Shown: piece by piece, positions 56,083-64,000 of the stretch
How the letters are laid out: each line of letters begins with the position of its first letter
How positions within the stretch are numbered: position 1 is the stretch's first letter
Source: JBDTVS01 sp040007095
GTDB taxonomy: Bacteria; Acidobacteriota; Vicinamibacteria; Vicinamibacterales; CAVVIG01
Assembly: GCA_040007095.1 (NCBI GenBank)
Contig: JBDTVS010000185.1
Location: 3,451-67,450 of the forward strand
Length of the DNA stretch: 64,000 bases
Direction: 5' to 3'
The notes under the pieces: generated by a model
What the model was told of the DNA's origin: nothing
What the model saw: only the letters and a program-made list of their open reading frames with translations
The model's database searches: none
Translations under genes and position numbers: made by a program

Positions 56083-56879
56083 TGCAGATCGTCCGCACGA
56101 TTGCCGACGTCCGCCGACTGCTCCGTCCGCTCCGCGGCGGACGGACGATCGCACTGGTGCCGACCATGGGAGCCTTCCATGACGGCCACGCGGCCCTGTT
56201 TCGAACCGCGGCCGCGGCCTCTGACTACGTCGTCGCCAGCCTGTTCGTCAATCCGACACAGTTCGGCAGTCCCGCGGATCTGGCCGCGTATCCGCGCAAC
56301 GAGCCACGCGATGCCCGGATCGCCGAGGAATCGGGCGTCGATCTTCTGTTCGCGCCCGCCGTCGACGAGATGTTCCACCCGGACCACGCGACGTGGATCG
56401 CGATCGAAGGGGCGGCTCAAGGCCTGGAGGACGAGTTTCGCCCCAATCACTTCAGGGGTGTCGCCACGGTGTGCCTCAAGCTTTTCACCATCGTCCACCC
56501 GCACCTGGCGTTCTTCGGACAGAAGGACGCGCAGCAGGTCGCGGTGATCAAACAGCTGACACGCGATCTCAATCTCGATCTGGAAATCCGCGTCGAGCCG
56601 ACGGTGCGAGACGCTGATGGCCTGGCGCTGTCGTCGCGCAACGTCCGCTTGTCCGCTGAGGAACGGCAACGTGCGCTCTCGATTCCGCGGGCGCTTCACG
56701 CAGGGCACGCGGCCTATCTTGCCGGCGGTGACGCGGTGGCCGCAGCGCGGGCGATGTTGGTCGGGCTCGAGGCGGAGTACGTGGCGATCGCCAATTTCGA
56801 TGGGCAACCGACCCTGGCCATTGCAGCCCGTGTGGGCGCCACCCGTCTCATCGACAATATTCCCCTTGGCGGACGATAA
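56082..56879 (+). CDS. panC: pantothenate synthetase
   Basis: The 265-residue enzyme joins pantoate and beta-alanine. Its motifs are LVPTMGAFHDGHAAL (HIGH-like), FVNPTQFG, FFGQKDAQQVAVIKQL and the KMSKS-like ALSSRNVRLS. The ATG overlaps the stop of the DUF2520-like gene. panB lies 79 nt downstream. Confidence 0.96.
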   Translation: MQIVRTIADVRRLLRPLRGGRTIALVPTMGAFHDGHAALFRTAAAASDYVVASLFVNPTQFGSPADLAAYPRNEPRDARIAEESGVDLLFAPAVDEMFHPDHATWIAIEGAAQGLEDEFRPNHFRGVATVCLKLFTIVHPHLAFFGQKDAQQVAVIKQLTRDLNLDLEIRVEPTVRDADGLALSSRNVRLSAEERQRALSIPRALHAGHAAYLAGGDAVAAARAMLVGLEAEYVAIANFDGQPTLAIAARVGATRLIDNIPLGGR

Positions 56880-56958
56880 TCGATCGAGCGCGGTATCGGC
56901 TTGGGCGAGGCCACGCGAGCGGCCCCCGGTTCGTGCAGGCTATACACCCGGACGAAGT

Positions 56959-57861
56959 ATGACTTCCGACACCAAGTTGTCCACCAAGATGTCACTGCCC
57001 TCGCTTGCGGCGATGAAGCAGCGCGGTGAAAAGATCGCCGTGGTCACAGCCTATGACGCGCCGAGTGCCAGGCTGGCCGAAGTCGCCGGGGTCGACATCA
57101 TCCTGGTCGGCGACTCCGCGGCGACGGCGATGCTCGGTCACGATTCGACGGTGACCGTTACCGTCGACGAAATGCTCATGCTGACGCGAGCGGTCACGCG
57201 CGGCGCGTCACGGCCGTTGATTGTCGCGGACATGCCATTCGGGTCGTACCAGGTTTCAGACGAGGGCGCCCTTGAAAACGCGCTCCGCTTCTTGAAGGAA
57301 GCCGGCGCCGATGCGGTCAAGGTGGAGGGCGCGAAGGGCACGCTTTCGCGAGTCGCCGCCCTTGTGGATGGCGGCATTCCCGTCGTTGGCCATATCGGGT
57401 TGACGCCGCAGTCCGCCACGATGCTCGGCGGTTACAAGGCTCAAGGGCGGACAGCCGTCCAGGCCCGGGATCTGCACGCCGACGCCATCGCCCTTCAGTC
57501 GGCGGGCTGCTTCGCCCTGGTCCTGGAAGCGATTCCGCCCCCCGTAGCCGCGTACATCACCGGTGCACTTCGCATTCCGACAATCGGAATCGGGAGCGGT
57601 CTGCCCTGCGACGGTCAGGTGCTGGTCTGGCACGACCTTCTCGGGCTGACATCGGGCCATGTGCCGCGCTTCGTCAAGCAGTACGCGGACGTAGCCGGTG
57701 TCACTCGAGCCGCGCTGACCGCCTACGTATCGGATGTCCGCGCGTCCCGATTCCCTGAAACGCAGCACACGTACTCAATGTCCCACGACGAGGTCGTGCG
57801 CTTCGAAGCCGACGTGGCCGCAAGCGCTGCAAATACCATAAGACGCCGCGCCGGCGAATAG
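56959..57861 (+). CDS. panB: 3-methyl-2-oxobutanoate hydroxymethyltransferase
   Basis: The 300-residue enzyme makes ketopantoate. Typical segments include IAVVTAYDAPSARLAE with the catalytic region, ILVGDSAATAMLGH, KVEGAKGTLSRVAALV and VVGHIGLTPQSA. ATG 56959 has no strong ribosome-binding site. Its C-terminus (TYSMSHDEVVRFEADVAA) is longer than in E. coli PanB. With panC and the DUF2520-like protein it completes pantoate production. Confidence 0.95.
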   Translation: MTSDTKLSTKMSLPSLAAMKQRGEKIAVVTAYDAPSARLAEVAGVDIILVGDSAATAMLGHDSTVTVTVDEMLMLTRAVTRGASRPLIVADMPFGSYQVSDEGALENALRFLKEAGADAVKVEGAKGTLSRVAALVDGGIPVVGHIGLTPQSATMLGGYKAQGRTAVQARDLHADAIALQSAGCFALVLEAIPPPVAAYITGALRIPTIGIGSGLPCDGQVLVWHDLLGLTSGHVPRFVKQYADVAGVTRAALTAYVSDVRASRFPETQHTYSMSHDEVVRFEADVAASAANTIRRRAGE

Positions 57862-58307
57862 AGCGCGGCACCTCGAATCGGCCCGCCGCTGCGAAATCTC
57901 GTCGCGACAGAGCTGGCCCCGGCACGACATCCTGGCTATCGGCATTGTTCAGCGCTCGATATTGCCGATCCGCTCGCGTTTCGCGCCTCGCCATCCGGGC
58001 GTCGCGTTCCTGCTTCAACCCAGCGAATGATTCGTTCGTAAGACGAGCGCGCCGCACGGTGCCGCGGCCAGCGTATCCCGGCCGCGGTGTCATCGCATGC
58101 GCACGAAATGGTCCATGTTCGTTTTGGGTTCGCCGACGCTCTCGTCTGCGCGACGCTTGTGACCGACAAAAATGTCTTGGTGCACGTCCGGTCAATTGGA
58201 TCTCAGACTCGGATCATCTGGCTTTTTGTGCCAGCGTCGTTACACCCTCACGCTAGAATAGTTGGAAATTTGGTCCGGGAATCGCTGATTCTTTGCAGGA
58301 GATTGAA
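57862..58307. other. 446-nt spacer before the TonB-dependent receptor
   Basis: The spacer holds the promoter region for the receptor: AGGAG lies 6-7 nt before ATG 58308, and TAGAAT at about 58255-58260 may be a -10 box. No protein-like frame is present; the frames there are Arg/Ser-rich. I see no operator palindrome. Confidence 0.45.
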
Positions 58308-61300
58308 ATGAATCGCACGAGAACATCGCGGTGGCTGTTCGCGATGGTGTCGGCACTGGCCCTGATCGTCGTTGCGCGGCCTGCGTGGGCCCAAAACGTC
58401 ACCACCGGTATCCTCAGCGGCGTCGTCGCCGATCAGCAGGGCGCCGTATTGCCCGGAGTGACCGTCACCGCGAATCACGAGCCCACCGGCACGAAGTACG
58501 AAGGCATCACTGCCGCCGACGGTCGTTATCAGTTGCCCAACGTCCGGGTCGGCCCTTACACGGTGACCGCAACTCTCGGTGGTTTCCGAGACAAGACCGA
58601 ATCGAGCGTCACTGTCGCGCTCGGCGAGGATCGCGCCGTGGACTTCAAGCTCTCGCTCGCGACGGTGACCGAAACCGTCACGGTCGTTGCCTCGGCGCCG
58701 ATCATCGACACAGCGCGTGCGGGAACAGCAGCGAACATCTCGAAAGACGCGATCGAAAACCTGCCGACGATTCAGCGAGGCATTTTCGATTTCGCGCGCA
58801 CGTCGTCATTCGTCAACGCCAGTCCGGACTCGGCCGGCAGCGACACTTCGATTTCCATCGCTGGACGCAACAACCGCTACAACAACATGCAGATCGACGG
58901 GGCCGTCAACAACGACGTCTTCGGAATTCCCTCCGCCGGCGTTCCGGGAGGGCAGACCGGTAGTCAGCCGATCAGTCTCGACGCGATTCAGGAGGTACAG
59001 ATCGTCGTCGCACCATACGACGTCCGACAGGGAGGATTCTCGGGCGGAGCAGTCAACGCCGTCACCAAGAGCGGCACCAACACGTTCGGCGGGACAGGCT
59101 ACTGGTTTGGCCGGAACGAGGGGCTGATCGGGCAGATACCTGGGATTGCCACGCCGGGCACGCCGAGTCCTGCCGACACCAAGATTGGTGCCTTCAAGGA
59201 TCAACAGGGCGGTTTCAGCTTCGGCGGGCCGGTCGCACGGAACAAGGCGTTTTTCTTCGGCAACCTCGATCTCGCCCGCAAATCGACGCCGGTAGGTTTC
59301 TCGGCAGACGGCTCGTCAGGCCAGACGTGGGGTGGTCTCAATGCCGGGGGTGTCCCCGCCCATCTGGCGGACATCCAGCAGGTGGTAACAATCTCCAAGA
59401 GCCTCTACGGCTACGATCCTGGTCCGCTTGGCGAGGTAACGACACCGACCAACAGCAACAAGATCTTCGTGCGCGGCGACTTCAACCTCTCTCGCAGGAA
59501 TCTACTGACGGCGCGCGTCAACTACGTTAGCAGCAGCCGACAACTCACCAGCTCCGGTGTGCCGTCGACACTCAACTATGCGTTTCCGAACAACTACTAC
59601 ACCGCGGAAGAAACGGTCCTGTCGCCGGTCGTGCAGTTGAACACGACCTTCACGCACGCCTACAACGAGTTCCGCTTCACATATACGCGCGATCGCTTTG
59701 GCCGGAATAACCCCGGCCTTCAGTTGTTTCCGTACGTGCGCGTCGATTTTCCGGATGGTCTGAACGTCCGCCTGGGTACGGAGAACTCGTCGCACGCCAA
59801 CAAGCTGAACCAGGATATCGTCGAGCTGACCGATGACGTCACGTGGGTGAAGGGCAAGCACACGATTACCCTCGGTACGCACAACGAGCTGTTTCACTTC
59901 TGGAATCTATTCATCCAGAACCTGTACGGACAGTGGGAATTTTTCAGCATCCAGAATTTCCAAGCGGGACTCGGACAATTCTACAGCCACGGATTCTCGA
60001 ACACAGCCGACCCGCAGCAACCGGCCGAGTTCGGCGTGCAGCAGCTCGGAGGCTACATCGGCGACCAATGGCGCGTGCGGTCCAACGTCACGCTCACTTA
60101 CGGCGTTCGCCTCGACGTCCCGCGCTTCCCCGATACGCCGCACGCGAATCCTCTGACGGTGACTGATTTCGGGCTCAGAACCGACGCCGTGCCCACGCCC
60201 AAGATGTGGTCGCCACGCATCGGCTTCAACTGGGATCTGAGCCAAGGCGCGACCAGCAAGTCACAGATTAGAGGAGGCATCGGATACTTCACCGGTCGGA
60301 CGCCGTACGTGTGGCTGTCGAACCAGTACGGCAATACCGGCGTCGACTTCACGACGATCTCGACGAGTGTCGCCGCGGGAAACAGCATTCCGTTCGTCGC
60401 GGACCCGAACGCGCAGCCCTTGACCGTGACGGGCGCGGCGGCAGGGCGTCAAAGCGTCAACCTCATCGATCCCGATTACAAGTACCCCTCAGTCGTGCGG
60501 GGAAACATCGCCTACGATCGCGACCTGGGATTCTGGGGCCTCGTCGGAACGGGAGAGCTCCTGCTCTCGAAGAACGTCAACGAAGTCGCGTACCAGAACA
60601 TCAACTTCGTCCCCTCCAGTGCGTTGCCGGATGGCCGAATCGTCTACAGAAAGGTGGACGCCAATCTGAATGACGCCTTGCTGCTCACCAATACATCGCT
60701 CGGCAGCACCTGGACGGCGTCCTTCAAGGTCGAACGTCCGTTCCGTAATGGGCTTTACGCGAGCGGCTCCTATCTTTATAACGACGCGCGATCGATCAAC
60801 GATGGAACCGCTAGTACGGCCGGTTCGAACTGGGCGAATACACCGATTGGAATCGACACCAACAACCCTCCGCTGACCCGGTCGAATTTTTCTGTCGGCA
60901 GCCGACTGAACCTGACGGGTGTGGTGCCCATCCCTCTGGGCAAGAATATCCACAGCACGGCGTCCTTTTTCTACAACGGCCAGTCGGGCAGACCTTACGT
61001 GATTCTCTTCAATGGCGACGCGAACCTCGACAATCGAAGCAACAACGACATCGCCTTTGTTCCAGCAACCGCCGATCAGGTGATCCTGCAAAACGGGACC
61101 TGGGATCAGCTCAACGCGTTCATCAGCAGCGACCCCGCGTCCAAGGACAATCGCGGAACGATTCCGGCGAGGAATTCTGGACGTGCGCCGTGGTCGAACA
61201 GCCTCGACTTCCGGTACGGCGTTACCGTTCCCACCGGCGGCAAGACCAAGGTCGAGCTCACGATGGACATCATCAACGTGCTCAACCTCCTGAACAAGGA

Positions 61301-61499
61301 GTGGGGTTGGCAGTACTTTCCCTTGTTCCCCAGCTCTTCCGCCAACGGTTTGATTGGCTATGGTGGTATCGATCCGGCGACCGGGAAGGAACGATTGAAC
61401 CTGTCCACGATCACGTCGCCAAACTTTCAGGGCACGTTCCAGCGCGACGACCTGCGATCGCGCTGGCAGGCTCAGTGGGGTGTTCGGGTTCGATTCTAG
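58308..61499 (+). CDS. TonB-dependent receptor, Oar-like, with carboxypeptidase-regulatory-like domain
   Basis: The 1063-residue outer-membrane protein has a signal peptide (to about AWAQ, residue 29), an N-terminal carboxypeptidase-regulatory-like domain (TGILSGVVADQQGAVLPGVTV to about residue 115), a plug domain with TTSDTSISIAGRNNR-type segments (here SDTSISIAGRNNRYNN and MQIDGAVNN), and a C-terminal beta-barrel ending in aromatic RVRF. Oar-like receptors are numerous in acidobacteria and import large or unknown substrates. The TonB box is not obvious. The convergent exbD-exbB-tonB genes would supply energy. Confidence 0.95.
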   Translation: MNRTRTSRWLFAMVSALALIVVARPAWAQNVTTGILSGVVADQQGAVLPGVTVTANHEPTGTKYEGITAADGRYQLPNVRVGPYTVTATLGGFRDKTESSVTVALGEDRAVDFKLSLATVTETVTVVASAPIIDTARAGTAANISKDAIENLPTIQRGIFDFARTSSFVNASPDSAGSDTSISIAGRNNRYNNMQIDGAVNNDVFGIPSAGVPGGQTGSQPISLDAIQEVQIVVAPYDVRQGGFSGGAVNAVTKSGTNTFGGTGYWFGRNEGLIGQIPGIATPGTPSPADTKIGAFKDQQGGFSFGGPVARNKAFFFGNLDLARKSTPVGFSADGSSGQTWGGLNAGGVPAHLADIQQVVTISKSLYGYDPGPLGEVTTPTNSNKIFVRGDFNLSRRNLLTARVNYVSSSRQLTSSGVPSTLNYAFPNNYYTAEETVLSPVVQLNTTFTHAYNEFRFTYTRDRFGRNNPGLQLFPYVRVDFPDGLNVRLGTENSSHANKLNQDIVELTDDVTWVKGKHTITLGTHNELFHFWNLFIQNLYGQWEFFSIQNFQAGLGQFYSHGFSNTADPQQPAEFGVQQLGGYIGDQWRVRSNVTLTYGVRLDVPRFPDTPHANPLTVTDFGLRTDAVPTPKMWSPRIGFNWDLSQGATSKSQIRGGIGYFTGRTPYVWLSNQYGNTGVDFTTISTSVAAGNSIPFVADPNAQPLTVTGAAAGRQSVNLIDPDYKYPSVVRGNIAYDRDLGFWGLVGTGELLLSKNVNEVAYQNINFVPSSALPDGRIVYRKVDANLNDALLLTNTSLGSTWTASFKVERPFRNGLYASGSYLYNDARSINDGTASTAGSNWANTPIGIDTNNPPLTRSNFSVGSRLNLTGVVPIPLGKNIHSTASFFYNGQSGRPYVILFNGDANLDNRSNNDIAFVPATADQVILQNGTWDQLNAFISSDPASKDNRGTIPARNSGRAPWSNSLDFRYGVTVPTGGKTKVELTMDIINVLNLLNKEWGWQYFPLFPSSSANGLIGYGGIDPATGKERLNLSTITSPNFQGTFQRDDLRSRWQAQWGVRVRF

Positions 61500-61789
61500 C
61501 GGCCCATAGCAGCTGCCACTCGACTTCGTTGTTGACCGGGATTTTCCGGCGGTGACAACGGAGCGGCTGGAAGCAGTTCCGAGGAGGCAGCCCGGTAGTC
61601 GTCACCGCCGGCGCCTGACGAAGTCGCGGCAGACCTCGTTAGGCCGCCGAGCTTCATAGCCGCTGCGGCGTCATTGCCACGGGTCTGTGCGCCTGAGCGA
61701 GACGCCTCAGGCCGCTGAGCTTCAAACCGCCTGGTCGGTCGCCAGGGTCTCGCTCTGGCCAGCTGCCGTTGATTGAGGGCGTGAGACAC
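61500..61789. other. convergent spacer with a repeated motif
   Basis: A 16-bp motif AGGCCGCYGAGCTTCA occurs at 61641-61656 and 61709-61724 in direct orientation, with one mismatch. GCCTGAG and CTCAGGC (about 61691-61712) form a 7-bp stem that may terminate receptor transcription, though without a T-run. No gene is supported. Confidence 0.45.
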
Positions 61790-61824
61790 AAAAAAGGCCG
61801 CCCCCGACATCTCGGGAGCGGCCT
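61790..61824 (-). terminator. Rho-independent terminator of the tonB-exbB-exbD operon
   Basis: On the minus strand, AGGCCGC and GCGGCCT flank an inner CCCGA/TCGGG stem, and the hairpin is followed by a run of six T. It lies 46 nt beyond the stop of the second exbD. Confidence 0.88.
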
Positions 61825-61869
61825 CGAATGCTGTCCAGTTCGATGAGTCTGAACGCTAGGAAGCGCGTT

Positions 61870-62334
61870 TCAGTTTCCGATCCCGCCGGCCTTCCGCATC
61901 CCTTCCGTCACGATCCCGACCTTCTCGACGCCAGCGCCCTTCGCCGCATCGATGACCTCGATGATCTCGCGGTACCGAAGCGTGCCGGCACCAATGATGA
62001 ACATCGTCTTGTCCTTGCGCTGGTCGAAGATGTTCCGGAGCCGCGACTCGAGTTCCTGGATCGTGACGTCGTTCTTGTTGACCGAAATCTTCTTGTCGGC
62101 CGTGTAGTCCAGCACGATCTGGCTGACGTCTGGCGTGACGTCGGTCGTCTTCTTGCTTTCGGCCGGCAGGTTGATGTCGAGGCCCTTCTGCGTCAGCGGC
62201 AAGGCGGCCATGAAGATGACGATCAGTACGAGCAGCACGTCGATGAGCGGCGTGATGTTCATGTCTGCGCTGGCATGCGGAACCTCGGCCGTGACGACCT
62301 TGTCCGCTCCGAGATGGTGATGCGCGTGCGCCAT
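61870..62334 (-). CDS. exbD: ExbD/TolR-family protein (second copy)
   Basis: The 154-residue protein has the family pattern: a short cytoplasmic N-terminus (HAHHHL), one membrane helix with the proton-relay Asp (NITPLIDVLLVLIVIFM), and a periplasmic domain. It completes the TonB energiser with ExbB and the first ExbD. The start shares a base with the previous gene's stop. A His-rich N-terminus (MAHAHHHL) is unusual. Confidence 0.95.
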   Translation of the reverse strand: MAHAHHHLGADKVVTAEVPHASADMNITPLIDVLLVLIVIFMAALPLTQKGLDINLPAESKKTTDVTPDVSQIVLDYTADKKISVNKNDVTIQELESRLRNIFDQRKDKTMFIIGAGTLRYREIIEVIDAAKGAGVEKVGIVTEGMRKAGGIGN

Positions 62335-62774
62335 TATTGACCTCCCGCCGCGCCGCCGAGCGACTTCTTGGGATCCGTGACAAGACCGATGTCCTCGAGG
62401 CCCGCCTGCCGGAGCTGGTCCATCGTTGCCATCACGGCGCCGTATTCGACTTCCTCATCGGCTTTGATGAGGATGATCTTTTCTTTTTGATTTTCGAGCA
62501 GCTCGTTGAGCTTCGACACAAGCTCGTTTTCCTGAATCGGCTTGGCGTTCAGGTACAACGACTTGTTCGAGGCGATGGCGATCACCGTCTGCCCCTGCGT
62601 CTCCGGCTTGTCGGTGGTGTTCGACGCGACCGGCAGTTTGACGTTGACGCCTTGCTGCAAGAGGGGCGCGACAATCATCATGATGATGAGCAGCACCAGC
62701 ATGACGTCGCAAAGCGGTGTCACGTTGATGTCGGATTTGACGCCGCCCTTGGCGCCGCCCATGTCCATTGCCAT
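62334..62774 (-). CDS. exbD: ExbD/TolR-family protein (first copy)
   Basis: The 146-residue protein has the Asp-containing membrane helix NVTPLCDVMLVLLIIMM and a periplasmic domain with KIILIKADEEVEYG. A heterodimer with the second ExbD is likely since the two genes overlap by one base. GGAG lies 7-8 nt before ATG 62774. Confidence 0.95.
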   Translation of the reverse strand: MAMDMGGAKGGVKSDINVTPLCDVMLVLLIIMMIVAPLLQQGVNVKLPVASNTTDKPETQGQTVIAIASNKSLYLNAKPIQENELVSKLNELLENQKEKIILIKADEEVEYGAVMATMDQLRQAGLEDIGLVTDPKKSLGGAAGGQ

Positions 62775-62803
62775 ATCTGATCTCCTGACGATAAAGCCGG
62801 GTT

Positions 62804-62851
62804 AGGTCTGGTAGGCCTGGGCTGACATTACCGAGCCAGCCTGCCAGACCT
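62804..62851. repeat. hairpin between exbB and the first exbD
   Basis: AGGTCTGGTAGGC (62804-62816) and GCCTGCCAGACCT (62839-62851) pair with one mismatch, extended inward by GGGCT/AGCC. The stem lies between exbB and exbD in the transcript and could differentially stabilise mRNA segments. Confidence 0.6.
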
Positions 62852-62870
62852 ACCTGACCTGTTGAGCCGC

Positions 62871-62912
62871 TTACGCCGTCTTTTTTACGCTGTCTTTCTC
62901 TTACGCCGTCTT
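62871..62912. repeat. three copies of the exbB stop-codon sequence
   Basis: TTACGCCGTCTT occurs at 62871-62882 and 62901-62912, with a variant TTACGCTGTCTT at 62885-62896. The rightmost copy contains the exbB stop codon (TAA on the minus strand). The pattern suggests duplication of the gene's 3' end. Confidence 0.7.
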
Positions 62913-63572
62913 CTTGATGAAATAGTCGACCAGCTCTGACGAAGAGTTGTCCATCTCGACGTTGAAATACTCGATCCGGCCAGTCAGGTAGTTGTAGAAC
63001 CAGACTGCGGGAATCGCGACGACCAACCCGAGCGCCGTCTCGACGAGCGCTTCTGCAATGCCGGCCGACACGGCGCCGATACCACCTGAGCCGCTGGCCG
63101 CAATACCCTGGAACGCCGTGATGACGCCGACGACCGTGCCGAGCAGTCCCACGAACGGGGCGGTCGAGCCGATGGTCGCAAGCGCGGCGATCCCCTTCTT
63201 CAGGTCCGACGCGGTGAGCGCGGAGGCGCGTTGAATCGAGCGGCGCACCGTGTCCATCAAGTCTTCACGGCTCAGGCCGCCGCCGCTTTCCTGTTGAAAC
63301 TGGTACTCCTGCAATCCAGCGAGTACCACCTTCGCGAGGTGGCTATACCGATAGTTCTTCGACGCCGAAATCGCGATCGCGTCCTTCAGACGGCCTTCCT
63401 TCAAGTGCTTGGCGACCTGTGGTGCGTACGCTTTCGACTGGTTCCGCGCCTGCGTGAACGTGAAGATCCGCTCGATGGCCACGCCGAACGACCACATTGA
63501 CATGAAGAAGAGCACAAAGGCGACACCCTTGGCGACCCACCCCATCTGACCCCACATTGCCATTAAATCCAC
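62901..63572 (-). CDS. exbB: ExbB/TolQ-family proton-channel protein
   Basis: The 223-residue inner-membrane protein has three membrane segments: one N-terminal (GVAFVLFFMSMWSFGVA) and two near the C-terminus (ATIGSTAPFVGLLGTVVGVIT and ALVETALGLVVAIPAVWFYNY), with the MotA/TolQ-type Gly-rich channel region. It forms the ExbB-ExbD motor for TonB. GAGGAT lies 6-8 nt before the ATG at 63572. Confidence 0.95.
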   Translation of the reverse strand: MDLMAMWGQMGWVAKGVAFVLFFMSMWSFGVAIERIFTFTQARNQSKAYAPQVAKHLKEGRLKDAIAISASKNYRYSHLAKVVLAGLQEYQFQQESGGGLSREDLMDTVRRSIQRASALTASDLKKGIAALATIGSTAPFVGLLGTVVGVITAFQGIAASGSGGIGAVSAGIAEALVETALGLVVAIPAVWFYNYLTGRIEYFNVEMDNSSSELVDYFIKKTA

Positions 63573-63679
63573 GGTCTATCCTCCATCGAAGTGCGTTGAT
63601 CCGGCCCAGCCGGACCCCACGAGTTGTGTCGGTGCACGATCCCCAGACCGTGCCATGGCCTATGAGCGTTTCGTCTCGA

Positions 63680-64000
63680 CTATTGCAGCGTAAAGTTGAC
63701 CGTGACTGTCATGATGACCGGCACCGGTTGCCCGTTTAGCGTCGTCGGCGTGTACTCCCACTGCTTGACGGCATCGAGTGCCGCCGCGTCGAGGAGCGGA
63801 ATCGATCGCAGCACCTTGGCGTCGGTGACTTTGCCGCTTGCGCCGATGGTGGCTTCGATGATCACGACTCCCTGTACACGAGCCGACTGGGCAATCGGCG
63901 GGTATGTGGGGTTGACGTTCTTCGTTCTCGATGGCGGCTTGATCGCTCCGCCGACGCGGACGGGGGCAGGGGGCGGCGGGGGTGGCGGCGGCGGGGGAGG
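63680..64000 (-). CDS. tonB: TonB C-terminal domain, 5' end outside window
   Basis: The frame is open to the right edge. Visible are a Pro-rich stretch of at least eleven Pro followed by the TonB C-terminal domain: NPTYPPIAQSARVQGVV, VIIEATIGASGKVTDAKVL and VKQWEYTPTTLNGQPVP. The domain contacts the TonB box of receptors. Signal/membrane anchor lies beyond the window. It is the first visible gene of the exbB-exbD operon (107-nt gap to exbB). Confidence 0.93.
   Translation of the reverse strand, partial: PPPPPPPPPPPAPVRVGGAIKPPSRTKNVNPTYPPIAQSARVQGVVIIEATIGASGKVTDAKVLRSIPLLDAAALDAVKQWEYTPTTLNGQPVPVIMTVTVNFTLQ

Noticed and set aside
57701..58195. Arg-rich minus-strand frame antisense to panB and its downstream spacer
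   Set aside because: It shadows a clear coding gene and continues only as low-complexity basic sequence.

Overview
The window looks like a piece of a high-G+C acidobacterial chromosome, most likely of the Vicinamibacteria (old subdivision 6) type. That is an inference from gene content: an Oar-like TonB-dependent receptor with an N-terminal carboxypeptidase-regulatory-like domain, paired DUF1592-type and DUF1552 secreted proteins, many secreted hydrolases, an exbB-exbD-exbD-tonB cluster, a class I fumarase, and small zinc-ribbon proteins. I saw no rRNA, tRNA, CRISPR array, prophage or intact insertion sequence.

Layout. 0-4.4 kb (minus strand) is a respiratory operon: mono-heme cytochrome c, Rieske protein, full-length b6-type cytochrome b, a nine-heme cytochrome c with a C-terminal membrane anchor, and a polytopic membrane protein cut by the window edge. 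4.4-8.9 kb is accessory DNA: a DUF433/DUF5615 toxin-antitoxin pair, unrecognised proteins, a truncated P-loop ATPase abutting a damaged small membrane gene, and a possible secreted-protein relict. 8.9-20.3 kb mixes an NHL-repeat secreted protein, a GH75 chitosanase-like enzyme, a HTH-GAF regulator, a MobA-like transferase, a cold-shock gene behind a structured leader, HAD and PHP phosphatases, a pseudo-ABC ATPase coupled to a small membrane protein, a Fur-rubrerythrin fusion, erpA and fdhE. 20.5-28.8 kb is mostly exported proteins (ankyrin repeats, DUF1592, DUF1552, metallo-beta-lactamase fold, esterase).

28.8-57.9 kb is mainly housekeeping: class I fumarase and aspartate ammonia-lyase (divergent), thiD, moaE-moaD, prfA-prmC-HIT, two M16 peptidases, ileS-lspA-lgt-rluD-nudix, lon, a DksA/TraR protein, rpmB, ridA, a bifunctional rel, a TPR lipoprotein, and a pantothenate cluster (Rossmann/DUF2520 protein, panC, panB). 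58-64 kb holds the TonB receptor facing the tonB-exbB-exbD-exbD operon that would energise it.

The most interesting items are the nine-heme cytochrome bc-type operon, a coupled NBD/membrane pair in which the NBD has lost all ABC catalytic motifs, the Fur-rubrerythrin fusion with a palindrome just before its start, the structured cold-shock leader, and a recurring TANNNT hexamer 6-8 nt before start codons without Shine-Dalgarno sequences, which suggests many leaderless mRNAs. Two intergenic inverted-repeat elements share the octamer TAGTGTCC and may be small non-autonomous mobile or REP-like elements.
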